From contig CANNCG010000008.1 of NCBI GenBank assembly GCA_947502965.1, positions 1-22,005 on the forward strand: 22,005 bases of DNA. The letters run 5' to 3'. The notes below the pieces were generated by a model, which was given only the letters and a program-made list of their open reading frames with translations, was not told where the DNA came from and did no database searches. Shown here in pieces: positions 1 to 7,666 of this stretch; positions within the stretch are counted from its first letter, which is position 1; each line of letters opens with the position of its first letter. This DNA comes from a bacterium. GTDB lineage: Bacteria > Margulisbacteria > Marinamargulisbacteria > SXXA01. A program made the translations under genes and the position numbers.

Positions 1-170
1 TTCGTTCTCGGCCCGGTCGCGCCTACCCTAGGCGCATAAAACGTAGGCCCCATAGAAAGTTTTCTTATCATTAAACTAGTGCCATTACTTGACAAGGGGT
101 CTCGATATTCCTGTTTTTTAGAAAAAAAAAAGGGGGGGCTAGATAGTTAATACGTTTTTTACTTTGTTTT

Positions 171-183
171 GCGACAGCGCCAT
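171..183 (-). repeat. IS-end-like motif, left copy
   Basis: The 13-mer GCGACAGCGCCAT occurs here and again at 20903-20915 in the same orientation. Read on the minus strand it is ATGGCGCTGTCGC followed by AAAACAAAG here and GAAACGAAAG in the other copy. GGCGCTGTCGCAAA resembles the terminal inverted repeats of the IS6/IS26 family (for example GGCACTGTTGCAAA). No transposase is visible next to this copy, so it would be a solo or decayed end. The family assignment is inference from the short motif. Confidence 0.35.
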
Positions 184-417
184 GTTTCTTTCGAGGTTTT
201 TGTACTCAAAAAATAACTTATGGGGCCTATAGCTACGCTGATAAATTGCTAAACAGGTCGATATCCCAGCGGCTTTTTTTCATAGGCCCCAAAATCTCAC
301 AAGGATCCTCACTATCCGAGTTCAGACAATTGGATTTCGAAATTCGCTTTTTGGACGCCGCCCCCCCTTAGCGTACCCATTATACATGCTCAAGGCCTCA
401 TCAGGCGAACCTACCCC

Positions 418-449
418 AAAAAAACCGACTGGAACTTAATTTCCCAGTC
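418..449 (-). terminator. Rho-independent terminator-like hairpin
   Basis: On the minus strand GACTGG (449-444) pairs with CCAGTC (432-427) around an 11-base loop. It is followed by GG and a run of seven T (424-418). This is the best terminator downstream of rpoD, about 170 bases past its stop codon, so it could end the rpoD transcript or a short leader-like RNA. The stem is only 6 bp. Confidence 0.5.
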
Positions 450-582
450 CGAGCTCGATGTCATCCCGTTTAGGCAAAATCACCGTTCAAAAGAATAGCG
501 TACTTTGTGTCTCCGGATCAGGCCTATCGGGTTGCTATTGCTGCTTGAATATGGGGGTCCATTCTGGAAGGGCTATCACGCC

Positions 583-613
583 CCTTTTTGCGCAGCTTCG
601 CTGAACAAAAAGG
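583..613 (-). other. Hairpin just downstream of rpoD
   Basis: CCTTTTTG (583-590) pairs with CAAAAAGG (606-613). Inside it CAGC pairs with GCTG around a TTC loop, with a small internal loop (CG opposite AA). It starts 9 bases after the rpoD stop codon. The T run lies inside the stem rather than after it, so it may serve as a transcript end-protecting structure or a weak terminator. Confidence 0.4.
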
Positions 614-621
614 AATCAAAA

Positions 622-1695
622 TTAATGTACAATTTTCCTAAACGAATCCAAGCGACTCCGTCTGGCGGGATGACGCAATTTACGCAAGGCTTTTTCCTCT
701 ATCTGACGAATACGTTCCCGGGTCACCTTGTAAACACGACCCACTTCCTCTAGGGTGCGGGGACGGCCATCATCAAACCCAAAACGCAACTTCAGAATCA
801 TTTGTTCACGCTCTGTCAGAACATCCATAGCACGCAATAGCTCTTCGCGAAGAATATTGCGCATGGTGACATCTTCTGGCGCTTCCAAATTTTTATCTTC
901 GATAAAATCCCCCAACTGAGACGATTCTTCATCTCCGATAGGCATTTCCAAAGACAACGGAATCTGAGAATATTTGCGAATAGCAACAATATTCTCCAAA
1001 GGAATATCGGTTCTTTCAGAGATCTCTTCTTCTGTGGGCTTACGTCCCAATTCCTGCATCAACATACGTGATGTCTTTTTTACCTTATAAATGGTCTCTA
1101 CCATATGCACAGGCACACGAATAGTACGGCTCTGATCCGCAATTGCACGGGTAATCCCCTGCTTGATCCACCATGTCGCATACGTCGAAAACTTAAACCC
1201 TTTGGTATAGTCAAACTTCTCCGCAGCCCGAATCAGGCCTGTATTTCCCTCTTGAATCAAATCCAAAAATAAGAGTCCCTGCCCTGTGTATTTCTTTGCA
1301 ATAGATACCACAAGCCTCAAATTGGCATTGATAAGCTTTTGTTTGGCCTCATCATCCCCTTCAGCAACCCGGCGGGCCAAATTAATTTCCTGCTCTTGGT
1401 TCAAAAGGTTGATGGTCCCTATTTCACGCAAATACATTTTGACAGAATCATCCAAATCCAAAGTCCGATCAGATTCAGATCCGGCACTCGTCGTCTCTTT
1501 GACAGGCTCATCTTCTGAGTTCGCCGCATCTACAATATCAACGCCACCATCCAAAATTTCTTCGATATCATCCAACGCCGTTTCAGGGCGATCAAAAGTC
1601 GCCATAATCTCATCCGGAGTTAGAAATCCGGCATCTTCGCCTATTTCTTTTAATTGATTTAGTTTACTTTCGGCATCTTTGCTCTGAAAGTCCAT
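622..1695 (-). CDS. rpoD: RNA polymerase primary sigma factor, compact RpoD/SigA type
   Basis: Housekeeping sigma factor that directs RNA polymerase to -35/-10 promoters. After an acidic N-terminal segment of about 80 residues it shows region 1.2 (SVKMYLREIG), region 2 (NANLRLVVSIAKKY, GFKFSTYATWWIKQGITRAI), region 3 (RVPVHMVETI) and region 4 with the -35-binding helix (TLEEVGRVYKVTRERIRQIE). I place the start at the ATG at 1695, giving 357 residues, because GAGGAG lies 7 bases upstream. An in-frame TTG at 1710 overlaps that ribosome-binding site and is unlikely to be used. The protein lacks the long region 1.1 and non-conserved insert of proteobacterial RpoD and resembles the short SigA form of Firmicutes and some other phyla. 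As the only full region 1.2-4 sigma seen here, a primary role is likely. A group 2 sigma is the alternative. Confidence 0.93.
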   Translation of the reverse strand: MDFQSKDAESKLNQLKEIGEDAGFLTPDEIMATFDRPETALDDIEEILDGGVDIVDAANSEDEPVKETTSAGSESDRTLDLDDSVKMYLREIGTINLLNQEQEINLARRVAEGDDEAKQKLINANLRLVVSIAKKYTGQGLLFLDLIQEGNTGLIRAAEKFDYTKGFKFSTYATWWIKQGITRAIADQSRTIRVPVHMVETIYKVKKTSRMLMQELGRKPTEEEISERTDIPLENIVAIRKYSQIPLSLEMPIGDEESSQLGDFIEDKNLEAPEDVTMRNILREELLRAMDVLTEREQMILKLRFGFDDGRPRTLEEVGRVYKVTRERIRQIEEKALRKLRHPARRSRLDSFRKIVH

Positions 1696-1718
1696 ATATG
1701 CACTCCTCAAAAAGTCAT

Positions 1719-1747
1719 GTATGAATATAAATAAAAAAGCAGTGCAA
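1719..1747 (-). promoter_or_regulatory. Possible rpoD promoter
   Basis: On the minus strand TTGCAC (1747-1742) is followed after 17 bases by TCATAC (1724-1719). The predicted start of transcription is about 15-20 bases before the rpoD ATG. The -10 match is poor, so this is a weak call. It is supported mainly by position and the AT-rich spacer. Confidence 0.25.
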
Positions 1748-1832
1748 CTTTCAAATTGACGCTTATCTAATTAATCCAATTAAAAACAAAACCAACACTT
1801 CATTTTAACGAAACCAAGTTCAAATTACAATT

Positions 1833-1869
1833 CCCATAACCTATCCAAAATATCACCCAAATTTCAAAC
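1833..1869 (-). repeat. 37-bp degenerate intergenic repeat, copy A
   Basis: Aligned without gaps to 1908-1944, 25 of 37 bases match, including a shared CCAAAATA core and an ATTTCAAA end. The match is too long and too ordered for chance in a short gap, but it is clearly degraded. Confidence 0.5.
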
Positions 1870-1907
1870 TTTAGCACCCATCTCCTAGCTATTTTACACA
1901 CAACCTC

Positions 1908-1944
1908 TTGATACCCGTTCCAAAATAAAACCTGTATTTCAAAT
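1908..1944 (-). repeat. 37-bp degenerate intergenic repeat, copy B
   Basis: This is the partner of copy A at 1833-1869. Its bases 1915-1931 also form an inverted repeat with 2005-2021 (16 of 17 positions pair, 73 bases apart), so the three elements could fold into a large hairpin after the pyrF stop codon. Confidence 0.5.
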
Positions 1945-2004
1945 CGTGACGAGAGACTATGCCTCATATGTGACCACCGCGATTTAAAAAAGAATATGCT
2001 CCTT

Positions 2005-2021
2005 GTTTTATTTTGGAATGG
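2005..2021 (+). repeat. Inverted copy of the intergenic repeat inside the pyrF 3' end
   Basis: GTTTTATTTTGGAATGG is the reverse complement of 1915-1931 except for one base. It covers the pyrF stop codon (2008-2010), so the last codons of pyrF come from, or were replaced by, repeat sequence. Confidence 0.5.
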
Positions 2022-2820
2022 ATAGGTCTCTATATATCGAAAGACGCTGGGAAATATTGCACTCAAAATTCTGGGTATTATCCGAAAGACCGTAAAGAAC
2101 GACCCGAGATACATTCACCAGAACCAATCCATCACGGTTTTTACCGTTCTTTACAACATCCCCATAATCTCCGCCTTGCGCGCCGACACCTGGCACCAAC
2201 ATTAAGAGATCCTGATCTACTTTTCGAATGGCAGATAACACATCATGGGTTGCGCCAACGACAGCACCCACATTACCAAAAGAAGTTCGCCATGCGCTAA
2301 TTTGGGATAAAACCACGTCATAAAGAAATGTACCATTGGCCATTTTTTGTTTCTGAAACTGCTGAGATCCTGTATTCGAGGTCAATCCCAATACAAATAA
2401 AAATTTGTCTCGGAACTCAAAAAAAGGAACCACGCTGTCCTCACCCATATAGGGGTGCAAGGTCACCGCATCAGCACCCAAAACATCAAAAAGAAAACGG
2501 GCCTGCATGCGCGACGTATTTCCAATATCCCCACGCTTCGCATCTATAATCCACGGCACCGCACTGGGCACACGCAGTCTCAAGGCCGCTAACAATTGCA
2601 AGCCCTCTATTCCCATGGCCTCAAAAAAAGAGATATTGGGTTTAAAGGCAATACAGTGCGGCAAGCACGTCTCAATTACTGCTTCTAAAAAATAACGCAT
2701 CCCAGCCATCGTCTGAGGGACCCCTACAGGGAGTAGCGACATATCTGGGTCCAAACCCACACACAAAGACGTCTGCGCTGTTGTCTGAGCCGCCTGGAGG
2801 AGATTACAAAACGAATGCAT
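2008..2820 (-). CDS. pyrF: Orotidine 5'-phosphate decarboxylase, long (type 2) form
   Basis: Catalyses the last step of UMP synthesis, OMP to UMP plus CO2, in the cytoplasm. The 270-residue length and layout fit the type 2 PyrF group rather than the roughly 230-residue E. coli type. Visible motifs are SLCVGLDPD near residue 20, AFKPN near 60, the catalytic DAKRGDIGNT near 95, TLHPYMGEDS, and PGVGAQGGD near the end. The start ATG overlaps the pyrE stop codon by one base (TAATG), so the two pyrimidine genes are translationally coupled. The extreme C-terminus lies in a repeat and may be non-native. Confidence 0.94.
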   Translation of the reverse strand: MHSFCNLLQAAQTTAQTSLCVGLDPDMSLLPVGVPQTMAGMRYFLEAVIETCLPHCIAFKPNISFFEAMGIEGLQLLAALRLRVPSAVPWIIDAKRGDIGNTSRMQARFLFDVLGADAVTLHPYMGEDSVVPFFEFRDKFLFVLGLTSNTGSQQFQKQKMANGTFLYDVVLSQISAWRTSFGNVGAVVGATHDVLSAIRKVDQDLLMLVPGVGAQGGDYGDVVKNGKNRDGLVLVNVSRVVLYGLSDNTQNFECNISQRLSIYRDLSIPK

Positions 2821-3341
2821 TACAGGGTGCGCAACTCTGACGATGTGAATAACGCAAGAGGGACAATGCCAGCTGCACGAATATTCTCAAACGCCCCTTC
2901 CTCACGGTTAATAACCCCTACAATATGGGTCACAGTCAACCCTTCTTTGCGCAAAATCTCAGCACTACGCAAAGCTGCCCCACCTGTTGTCAAAACATCT
3001 TCCACGATCACCACACTGTCCGATGGGGCATAGTGCCCTTCCAAAAGCCGTTGTGTCCCATAGCCTTTTGTTTCCTTGCGAACAATCACAAAAGGCTTCG
3101 ATATGGCGGTAGACAAAACAGCGGCAATACTCACCGCACCCAATTCAGGCGCCGCAATCAACGTCATCGAGGACGGCATCAAAGGCAAAAGGTGCGTCGC
3201 CAATGCAGACAATACATCGGGCTGTGTTTCAAATAAATACTTATCCACATAGTACGCTGTTTTTTTACCTCCACGGGTCGTAAAATCGCCCTCCAAATAG
3301 GAGAGCGATTTAATACGTACCAATAGGGCTAACTTATCCAA
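2820..3341 (-). CDS. pyrE: Orotate phosphoribosyltransferase
   Basis: Joins orotate to PRPP to make OMP, the step before PyrF. The PRPP-binding loop VVIVEDVLTTGGA is clear in the second half, and KETKGYGTQRLLEG matches the flexible catalytic loop of the family. The start is a TTG at 3341. AAGGAT lies 7 bases upstream and overlaps the rplY stop codon, and no ATG or GTG near the N-terminus would keep the first helix. At 173 residues it is slightly short for the family. The order rplY-pyrE-pyrF, with an 11-base gap and then a one-base overlap, indicates one transcript. Confidence 0.93.
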   Translation of the reverse strand: MDKLALLVRIKSLSYLEGDFTTRGGKKTAYYVDKYLFETQPDVLSALATHLLPLMPSSMTLIAAPELGAVSIAAVLSTAISKPFVIVRKETKGYGTQRLLEGHYAPSDSVVIVEDVLTTGGAALRSAEILRKEGLTVTHIVGVINREEGAFENIRAAGIVPLALFTSSELRTL

Positions 3342-3352
3342 AAGAACAATCC

Positions 3353-3934
3353 TTACGCAGCAGGGGCCAGCGCTTCAGGGGCCTCAATATGCACAACAAC
3401 TTCTTCAGGTGTTGTCAAAATCTCGAATCCTTCGTGCGCCAAATCCCGAACTTTAATGACAGAACCCAAGTCCAGAAGACCCAAATCGATCCGTATAGAA
3501 GGGGGAATCTGGGTAGGCAACGCCCGAACTTCGATATGGGTAAAGTTTTGACGATAAATACCACCACGCTTTACACCAGGAGAAACCCCAAATATTTCAA
3601 TGGGAACAACCGCCTTAATGGGCTTGAAGGGATCGATAACCAAAAAATCCACGTGCTGAAGCGCAAGTCCAATAGGGCTATAGACCACATTGTAGGCCAC
3701 AACACTTTCATGACGAATCCCAGAAGCATCCGAAATATCCAATTGAATAACGGTATTTTTCCCCGAAGGTCCTTTAAAAATCTTTACCAAGTGACGAGGA
3801 TCTATTGAAATAGAAACAGGCTCTTTCTTATCTCCATAAATAACAGCAGGTACAAATCCTGCATTTCTAACTTTTTTCGCTTCACTTTTACCACTTTTTT
3901 CTCGCACAGTGGCCTGCAATGTCACTAACTCCAT
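3353..3934 (-). CDS. rplY: Ribosomal protein bL25, long CTC/TL5 form
   Basis: 5S-rRNA-binding protein of the large subunit. Residues 1-90 are the L25 domain (start LQATVREKSGKSEAKK, then GFVPAVIYG). Residues 95-185 are the C-terminal TL5/CTC beta domain, and a short Ala/Pro tail follows. The start is taken as the ATG at 3934 because AAGGAG lies 9 bases upstream. A further ATG at 3952 sits just before that ribosome-binding site and would add six residues of no family similarity. It is often neighboured by pth, which is absent here, and is followed instead by pyrE. A strong promoter lies 40-65 bases upstream. Confidence 0.94.
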   Translation of the reverse strand: MELVTLQATVREKSGKSEAKKVRNAGFVPAVIYGDKKEPVSISIDPRHLVKIFKGPSGKNTVIQLDISDASGIRHESVVAYNVVYSPIGLALQHVDFLVIDPFKPIKAVVPIEIFGVSPGVKRGGIYRQNFTHIEVRALPTQIPPSIRIDLGLLDLGSVIKVRDLAHEGFEILTTPEEVVVHIEAPEALAPAA

Positions 3935-3972
3935 GACGATAGACTCCTTCATAAAACATCAAAAGAAAAGGT

Positions 3973-4001
3973 ATTATAAAGTGGGGCTAGAGGAGGCGCA
4001 A
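3973..4001 (-). promoter_or_regulatory. Sigma-70-type promoter of rplY-pyrE-pyrF
   Basis: On the minus strand TTGCGC (4001-3996) and a perfect TATAAT (3978-3973) are separated by exactly 17 bases. Transcription would start near 3966, leaving a leader of about 30 bases before the rplY ATG. The -35 box also lies beside a GGGCT/AGCCC hairpin just after the dapA stop codon. Confidence 0.65.
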
Positions 4002-4010
4002 GCCCAAATG

Positions 4011-4892
4011 TCAGAAAGTGATTTTTTGGACCAACGCTGCTTCAATCACGGTCCATTCCGCAGCCGTAACATCTATCAAAGGCAACCGTGGTACACCTAC
4101 TTTGTAGCCCATATAGCGCAAGGCTGCTTTTACAGGAGACGGATTACTGGTAATGAACAAGGCCTTCAGTAAAGGCGCCAATTGCGCATCTATCTGTGCC
4201 GCCAACTCCCAGTCCCCAGCAACAGCCAAGTCGATCATGCGGTGCATCGCCAACCCCACACAATGCGACGCCACAGATACAACCCCAACCGCCCCTTCTT
4301 TCATGAACGGAAGTGTCAACCCATCATCCCCTGAATAGAGGGCAAATGCCGACGGCAAGGCCTTATAAAGACGTTTGAGTTGATCAAGATCCCCAGACGC
4401 TTCTTTGAGTCCGCAAATATTGGGGATTTCTGCCAGTCGGCATACCGTCTCCACGTCCATATTACGGCCCGTCCTGGAAGGAATGTTGTACAACATCACA
4501 GGCAAATCTGTTGTTTTTGCAATCTGGGAAAAATGCTGATACAGCCCTTCTTGGCTCGGCCGATTATAATAAGGCACCACCTGCAAAACACCATCTACCC
4601 CTGCAGCCTGGGCACGACGGGTGGCCTCTATTGCAGTACGCGTGGCGTTTGACCCCGTTCCCGCCATTAAAACAGCTTTTGGGAAGGCACGGCGCAATTC
4701 CTTAAACAGCTGATACTCCTCTTCATGCGTCAAGGTCGGAGATTCACCTGTCGTACCCGCCAATACCAAACTATCTGATCCATTCCGGAGCAAGGCATCC
4801 GCCAGACGTATTGTCTCATCAAAATCAACAAGCCCCTGCTCATTAAAAGGGGTCACCATTGCCGTCATGAGCCGCCCAAATTTCGTTACCAT
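4011..4892 (-). CDS. dapA: 4-hydroxy-tetrahydrodipicolinate synthase
   Basis: Condenses pyruvate with aspartate semialdehyde, the first committed step to diaminopimelate (peptidoglycan) and lysine. The full (beta/alpha)8 fold of 293 residues is present. AGTTGES lies near residue 45, Tyr135 in YNIPSRTG and the Schiff-base Lys163 in GLKEASGD, close to E. coli Y133 and K161. The ATG has AGGTGA 4 bases upstream. The gene follows rluB after 45 bases with no clear terminator and probably ends the upstream operon. Confidence 0.96.
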   Translation of the reverse strand: MVTKFGRLMTAMVTPFNEQGLVDFDETIRLADALLRNGSDSLVLAGTTGESPTLTHEEEYQLFKELRRAFPKAVLMAGTGSNATRTAIEATRRAQAAGVDGVLQVVPYYNRPSQEGLYQHFSQIAKTTDLPVMLYNIPSRTGRNMDVETVCRLAEIPNICGLKEASGDLDQLKRLYKALPSAFALYSGDDGLTLPFMKEGAVGVVSVASHCVGLAMHRMIDLAVAGDWELAAQIDAQLAPLLKALFITSNPSPVKAALRYMGYKVGVPRLPLIDVTAAEWTVIEAALVQKITF

Positions 4893-4937
4893 TCTTTCAC
4901 CTATTTTTCTTTTTTCTTAAAATTTGGATCCCATTTT

Positions 4938-5642
4938 TTAGGAAGTTGGGACAGAGGCTATCTCGCTTTCAGACAGCGGACAACTCTTACCAGGCGTTAA
5001 CTCTCCCAACTGAATGCGACCTATCGCCGTACGATGCAATTTTTGGACATCATAGCCAATCGCTGCAAAGCTACGTCTGACAATATGATTTCTACCTTCA
5101 GAAATGACAACATCCAATGTTTTTCTATCCACCATTGTCACGGCATCAAAACGGACAGGCCCATCTTCTAGAAAAAATCCTGCTATTAATTTTTGCGCAT
5201 CAGACAATCGAAACACCTTATCCAACCCCAGCCGATAGGTTTTGGGCAATTTAAAGCTGGGATGCATCAGGGTGTTGGCAAATGCACCATCATTGGTGAC
5301 AAGCAACAACCCGCTCGATTTCCTATCCAATCGGCCTATAGGGAAGGTCCCTTGTGGCAATTTCTCCAAATAAGACGACAAATTCAAACGGCCTTTTGGA
5401 TCTTGCAATGTCGACAATACGCCAAGTGGCTTATAGAGTTTGTAATAGAACAAACGCCCTTCAAAAACAACAGATTCTGACGACACCGTCACCATGTCAC
5501 GACCAACACGCACGGGCACCGTCATATCGGTTACCACACGGCCATTGACGGTCACTTCACCCCTTGTGACGAGGGTGTAAATCTCTCTGCGACTATACCG
5601 CGAAGCACTGACTAAAAAACGATCCAACTTCATAATTGTCAT
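4938..5642 (-). CDS. rluB: RsuA/RluB-family 23S rRNA pseudouridine synthase
   Basis: Converts a uridine of rRNA to pseudouridine. An N-terminal S4 RNA-binding domain (about residues 4-60, LDRFLVSASRYSRREI) is followed by the catalytic domain with YKPLGVLST, the active-site Asp in GRLDRKSSGLLLVTNDG, and LPKTYR. The usual GRNRQVRR motif reads GRNHIVRR here, a mild departure. RluB, RluE and RsuA cannot be separated by eye, and the symbol is the best guess because an S4 domain is present. A second ATG three codons in (5633) is an equally good start; neither has a clear ribosome-binding site. It starts 3 bases after lptC. Confidence 0.85.
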   Translation of the reverse strand: MTIMKLDRFLVSASRYSRREIYTLVTRGEVTVNGRVVTDMTVPVRVGRDMVTVSSESVVFEGRLFYYKLYKPLGVLSTLQDPKGRLNLSSYLEKLPQGTFPIGRLDRKSSGLLLVTNDGAFANTLMHPSFKLPKTYRLGLDKVFRLSDAQKLIAGFFLEDGPVRFDAVTMVDRKTLDVVISEGRNHIVRRSFAAIGYDVQKLHRTAIGRIQLGELTPGKSCPLSESEIASVPTS

Positions 5643-5645
5643 AAT

Positions 5646-6185
5646 TTAAAATATCCATTGGGCCTTGGCCCTTCCAGAAAACGTAACACGACCACGGGCT
5701 TGGTCCATATGCATGGCCTCACTCGACACAGACAAACGCCCACGTAATACCCGAATGTTACCGGTTGCACGTAGATCGCCCTCCCGCGAATGCCAAACCG
5801 CATTTGTGGCACGAATTTTCATCCCAACATCTGACAAAACCGTTTTGATAATAGGATGATACAAGAAAATAGCGCCTGTCGTCAGCTGCAATCCCGCATC
5901 AGGAGAAACCAGATGAAAGGGAGTCTGATCTTCTGCAAAAAAAACAGCCGTCAACGCAGACATGCGCAATAACTCCAAATCTCTATCATAAGAGGCTTTT
6001 GAGGCCACTATATCCATGGTTTTCTGACCCCTCACAAACTCCTTTAACCGGATATTTTCAAAGAGATAATCAGGCCGATTTTCTTTTTTAGGGGGTGAAA
6101 AAAGATGGGGCTTTACCAAAACACCAAATAGCAGAATCCCAACACAAGATAAAAAAATACAAATCTGCGCTATTTTTTTTGTCAT
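5646..6185 (-). CDS. lptC: LPS export protein LptC-like
   Basis: LptC is a bitopic inner-membrane protein of the Lpt bridge that passes LPS from LptBFG to periplasmic LptA. This 179-residue protein has one N-terminal membrane segment (about residues 5-25) and then a periplasmic beta-jellyroll pattern of alternating strands. Typical pieces are VASKASYDRD, LVSPDAGLQLTTG and the repeated RATGNIRV and VTFSGRA turns. The start overlaps the TPR gene stop codon by one base. Sequence conservation in LptC is weak, so the call rests on topology, length and the presence of lptA in the same gene run. Confidence 0.72.
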   Translation of the reverse strand: MTKKIAQICIFLSCVGILLFGVLVKPHLFSPPKKENRPDYLFENIRLKEFVRGQKTMDIVASKASYDRDLELLRMSALTAVFFAEDQTPFHLVSPDAGLQLTTGAIFLYHPIIKTVLSDVGMKIRATNAVWHSREGDLRATGNIRVLRGRLSVSSEAMHMDQARGRVTFSGRAKAQWIF

Positions 6186-6823
6186 TAGAAATCTGGGTAC
6201 ACAAATTTTTCTGAGGCTTTGATACGTCCTACCGTCATAATTTCAGACAAAAACCCCATGGTATTGCCTGTTTTACGATAGGCTTCTCCCAATAAAAAAT
6301 GAATAGCAGCCGCATTGGGTTCTATGGCCAAGGCTTTTTTACACAGGACGATAGCCTCGTCGTAGCGTTCTTGTTCCCCATAAATTAAGGCAATAAAGCC
6401 CATCGCCCAAATATGTTTGGGATCTATCGTCAACACCGTTTGAAAGCGCTTAATAGCCTCTTTTTTATCTCCCTTAAAATAATACGCAAACGCCAACTTA
6501 AAATGATGTCGCCATTCTTTGGGCTCGCTGAATACCAATGGCTCATATTTTGTCAACACTTTTGGCGCATAGTCTCTGTCATTCTCGGGGATATGTTTGA
6601 GCATACCCCAACCCTTTTCAATCAATCCCGAATAGGCATAAGCCATTGCCAATTCAAACAAGGTATCCGCATCTACTTTTTTATCGTAGGCGGCTTTGGC
6701 CTGACGAATATCCAACAAATGCGACTCGGGAATGACATAGACCGACGCCGCCTGAACCTGAAAAAAAGACATGCCTAGCAGCAGCGAAAACAGAACGCCT
6801 AGCACAGCAAAAAAAGATTTCAT
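6185..6823 (-). CDS. Secreted tetratricopeptide-repeat protein
   Basis: Protein of 212 residues with a signal peptide (about 1-25, ending QVQA). TPR motifs follow from about residue 105, such as FKLAFAYYFKGDKKEAIKRF and FIALIYGEQERYDEAIVLCK, and a third near LLGEAYRKTGN. TPR domains bind proteins, so this is probably a periplasmic scaffold or assembly factor. Its place between a glycosyltransferase (ATGA overlap) and lptC (one-base overlap) suggests a role in cell-envelope or LPS biogenesis. That link is inference from position, and the specific function is not recognised. Confidence 0.75.
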   Translation of the reverse strand: MKSFFAVLGVLFSLLLGMSFFQVQAASVYVIPESHLLDIRQAKAAYDKKVDADTLFELAMAYAYSGLIEKGWGMLKHIPENDRDYAPKVLTKYEPLVFSEPKEWRHHFKLAFAYYFKGDKKEAIKRFQTVLTIDPKHIWAMGFIALIYGEQERYDEAIVLCKKALAIEPNAAAIHFLLGEAYRKTGNTMGFLSEIMTVGRIKASEKFVYPDF

Positions 6824-7665
6824 TTTGAATATCCCTTCAGAAGAAGTCTATAAAAAATATGGGCAAAAGCACCTAGCTGCTCACGTCTAACGGCAGACCA
6901 TCCTGTCAGCGTGTAAAACAGCATGAGAATCAGCATAAGGGGAATAAGGAGAACCCGGTACACCACATAAGTAACCAGGCCATAATGTTTATGACAAAAA
7001 TACAAGCCCCCACGATACCCCTCTATTAAGGCTTTTTGACGTAAGAATTGGGTGGATTGCCCCCCCAAATGCAGAACCTCCGCCGTCGGTAAAAAACAAA
7101 GAGAATACCCCAGTTTTTGAATACGTTTACACAAATCAAGGTCTTCATTGTAGAAAAAAAACTGTTCATCAAAACCGCCAAGACTCCGATATAGATCCCG
7201 TCGCATCATCAGTGCAGCACCAGACAAAAAAGACACCGAGCGGGCAACCGTTGTGCGATATTGTCGTTGCCCCAAGAACCCTCCTGGCAATTGATCCGAG
7301 CCATCTTTGTTTTTTAATTTTGGTCCAACAGCCCCTGTTTTTGGATTGGCCACCAAGGCCTCTATCAAACGCACACAGGCCATCTGATCCGTGATCGTGT
7401 CGTTGTTGAGCAAAAAGACATACGCGCCGCTGGCCAACGCAACCCCCTGATTGTTGGCCGCAGAGAAGCCTGTATTTTGGGCATTAAACACCACACGAAT
7501 ACGGTCTTCATACCACTGTAGTATTTCCCGAGAATTATCCTGAGAATCATTATCGACTACAATAATTTCAAAGGGGCCTGTCAATTGGGATAACAAAACC
7601 GTATCCAAGGCATTCTTCAAGAAGTTTGCCCCGTTGAAATTGACGATCACAACACTTAACAGCAT
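6820..7665 (-). CDS. Family 2 glycosyltransferase, rhamnosyltransferase (WbbL)-like
   Basis: Adds a sugar from a nucleotide donor to a lipid-linked or LPS glycan at the inner face of the membrane. The GT-A domain shows SVVIVNFNG at the N-terminus, VVDNDSQDNS, the donor/metal motif FLLNND near residue 92, and the acceptor-side signature FFYNEDLDLCKRI and LHLGGQST. A hydrophobic stretch near residues 230-255 suggests membrane attachment. The enzyme resembles WbbL-type rhamnosyltransferases, but the sugar cannot be read from the sequence. It starts one base after the stop codon of the preceding gene and overlaps the next by four bases. Confidence 0.88.
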   Translation of the reverse strand: MLLSVVIVNFNGANFLKNALDTVLLSQLTGPFEIIVVDNDSQDNSREILQWYEDRIRVVFNAQNTGFSAANNQGVALASGAYVFLLNNDTITDQMACVRLIEALVANPKTGAVGPKLKNKDGSDQLPGGFLGQRQYRTTVARSVSFLSGAALMMRRDLYRSLGGFDEQFFFYNEDLDLCKRIQKLGYSLCFLPTAEVLHLGGQSTQFLRQKALIEGYRGGLYFCHKHYGLVTYVVYRVLLIPLMLILMLFYTLTGWSAVRREQLGAFAHIFYRLLLKGYSK

Positions 7666-7666
7666 G

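Larger units (their letters stand above)
1..621. other. Intergenic region downstream of rpoD, no gene recognised
   Basis: I see no convincing coding region or tRNA here on either strand. The stretch holds a perfect 7-bp inverted repeat with a CCC loop (19-35), an A10 run directly followed by G7 (122-138), an insertion-sequence-end-like motif (171-183), a 10-bp inverted repeat of TGGGGCCTAT (221-230 and 282-291, with a further partial copy at 44-52), a terminator-like hairpin (418-449) and another hairpin just after rpoD (583-613). The homopolymers and scattered short palindromes suggest decayed, non-coding DNA. Confidence 0.6.
1696..2007. other. Gap between pyrF and rpoD, holds degenerate repeats
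   Basis: This stretch of about 312 bases separates the end of pyrF from rpoD. It is AT-rich and contains two 37-bp direct repeat copies (1833-1869 and 1908-1944) and one arm of an inverted copy reaching into pyrF. I see no gene. An open frame on the minus strand across it is explained by the repeats and overlaps pyrF in another frame. Confidence 0.6.

Noticed and set aside
1..621. tRNA or stable RNA gene in the left gap
   Set aside because: No T-loop GGTTCRANNCC pattern or cloverleaf pairing was found on either strand.
505..753. 82-codon plus-strand open frame
   Set aside because: It runs antisense into the rpoD 3' end and has no family features; a shadow frame.
1286..1657. 123-codon plus-strand frame inside rpoD
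   Set aside because: Antisense to a clear sigma-factor gene; low-complexity Ser-rich translation.
1800..2114. 104-codon minus-strand open frame across the pyrF-rpoD gap
   Set aside because: It overlaps pyrF in another frame, and its internal similarity comes from the degenerate DNA repeats.
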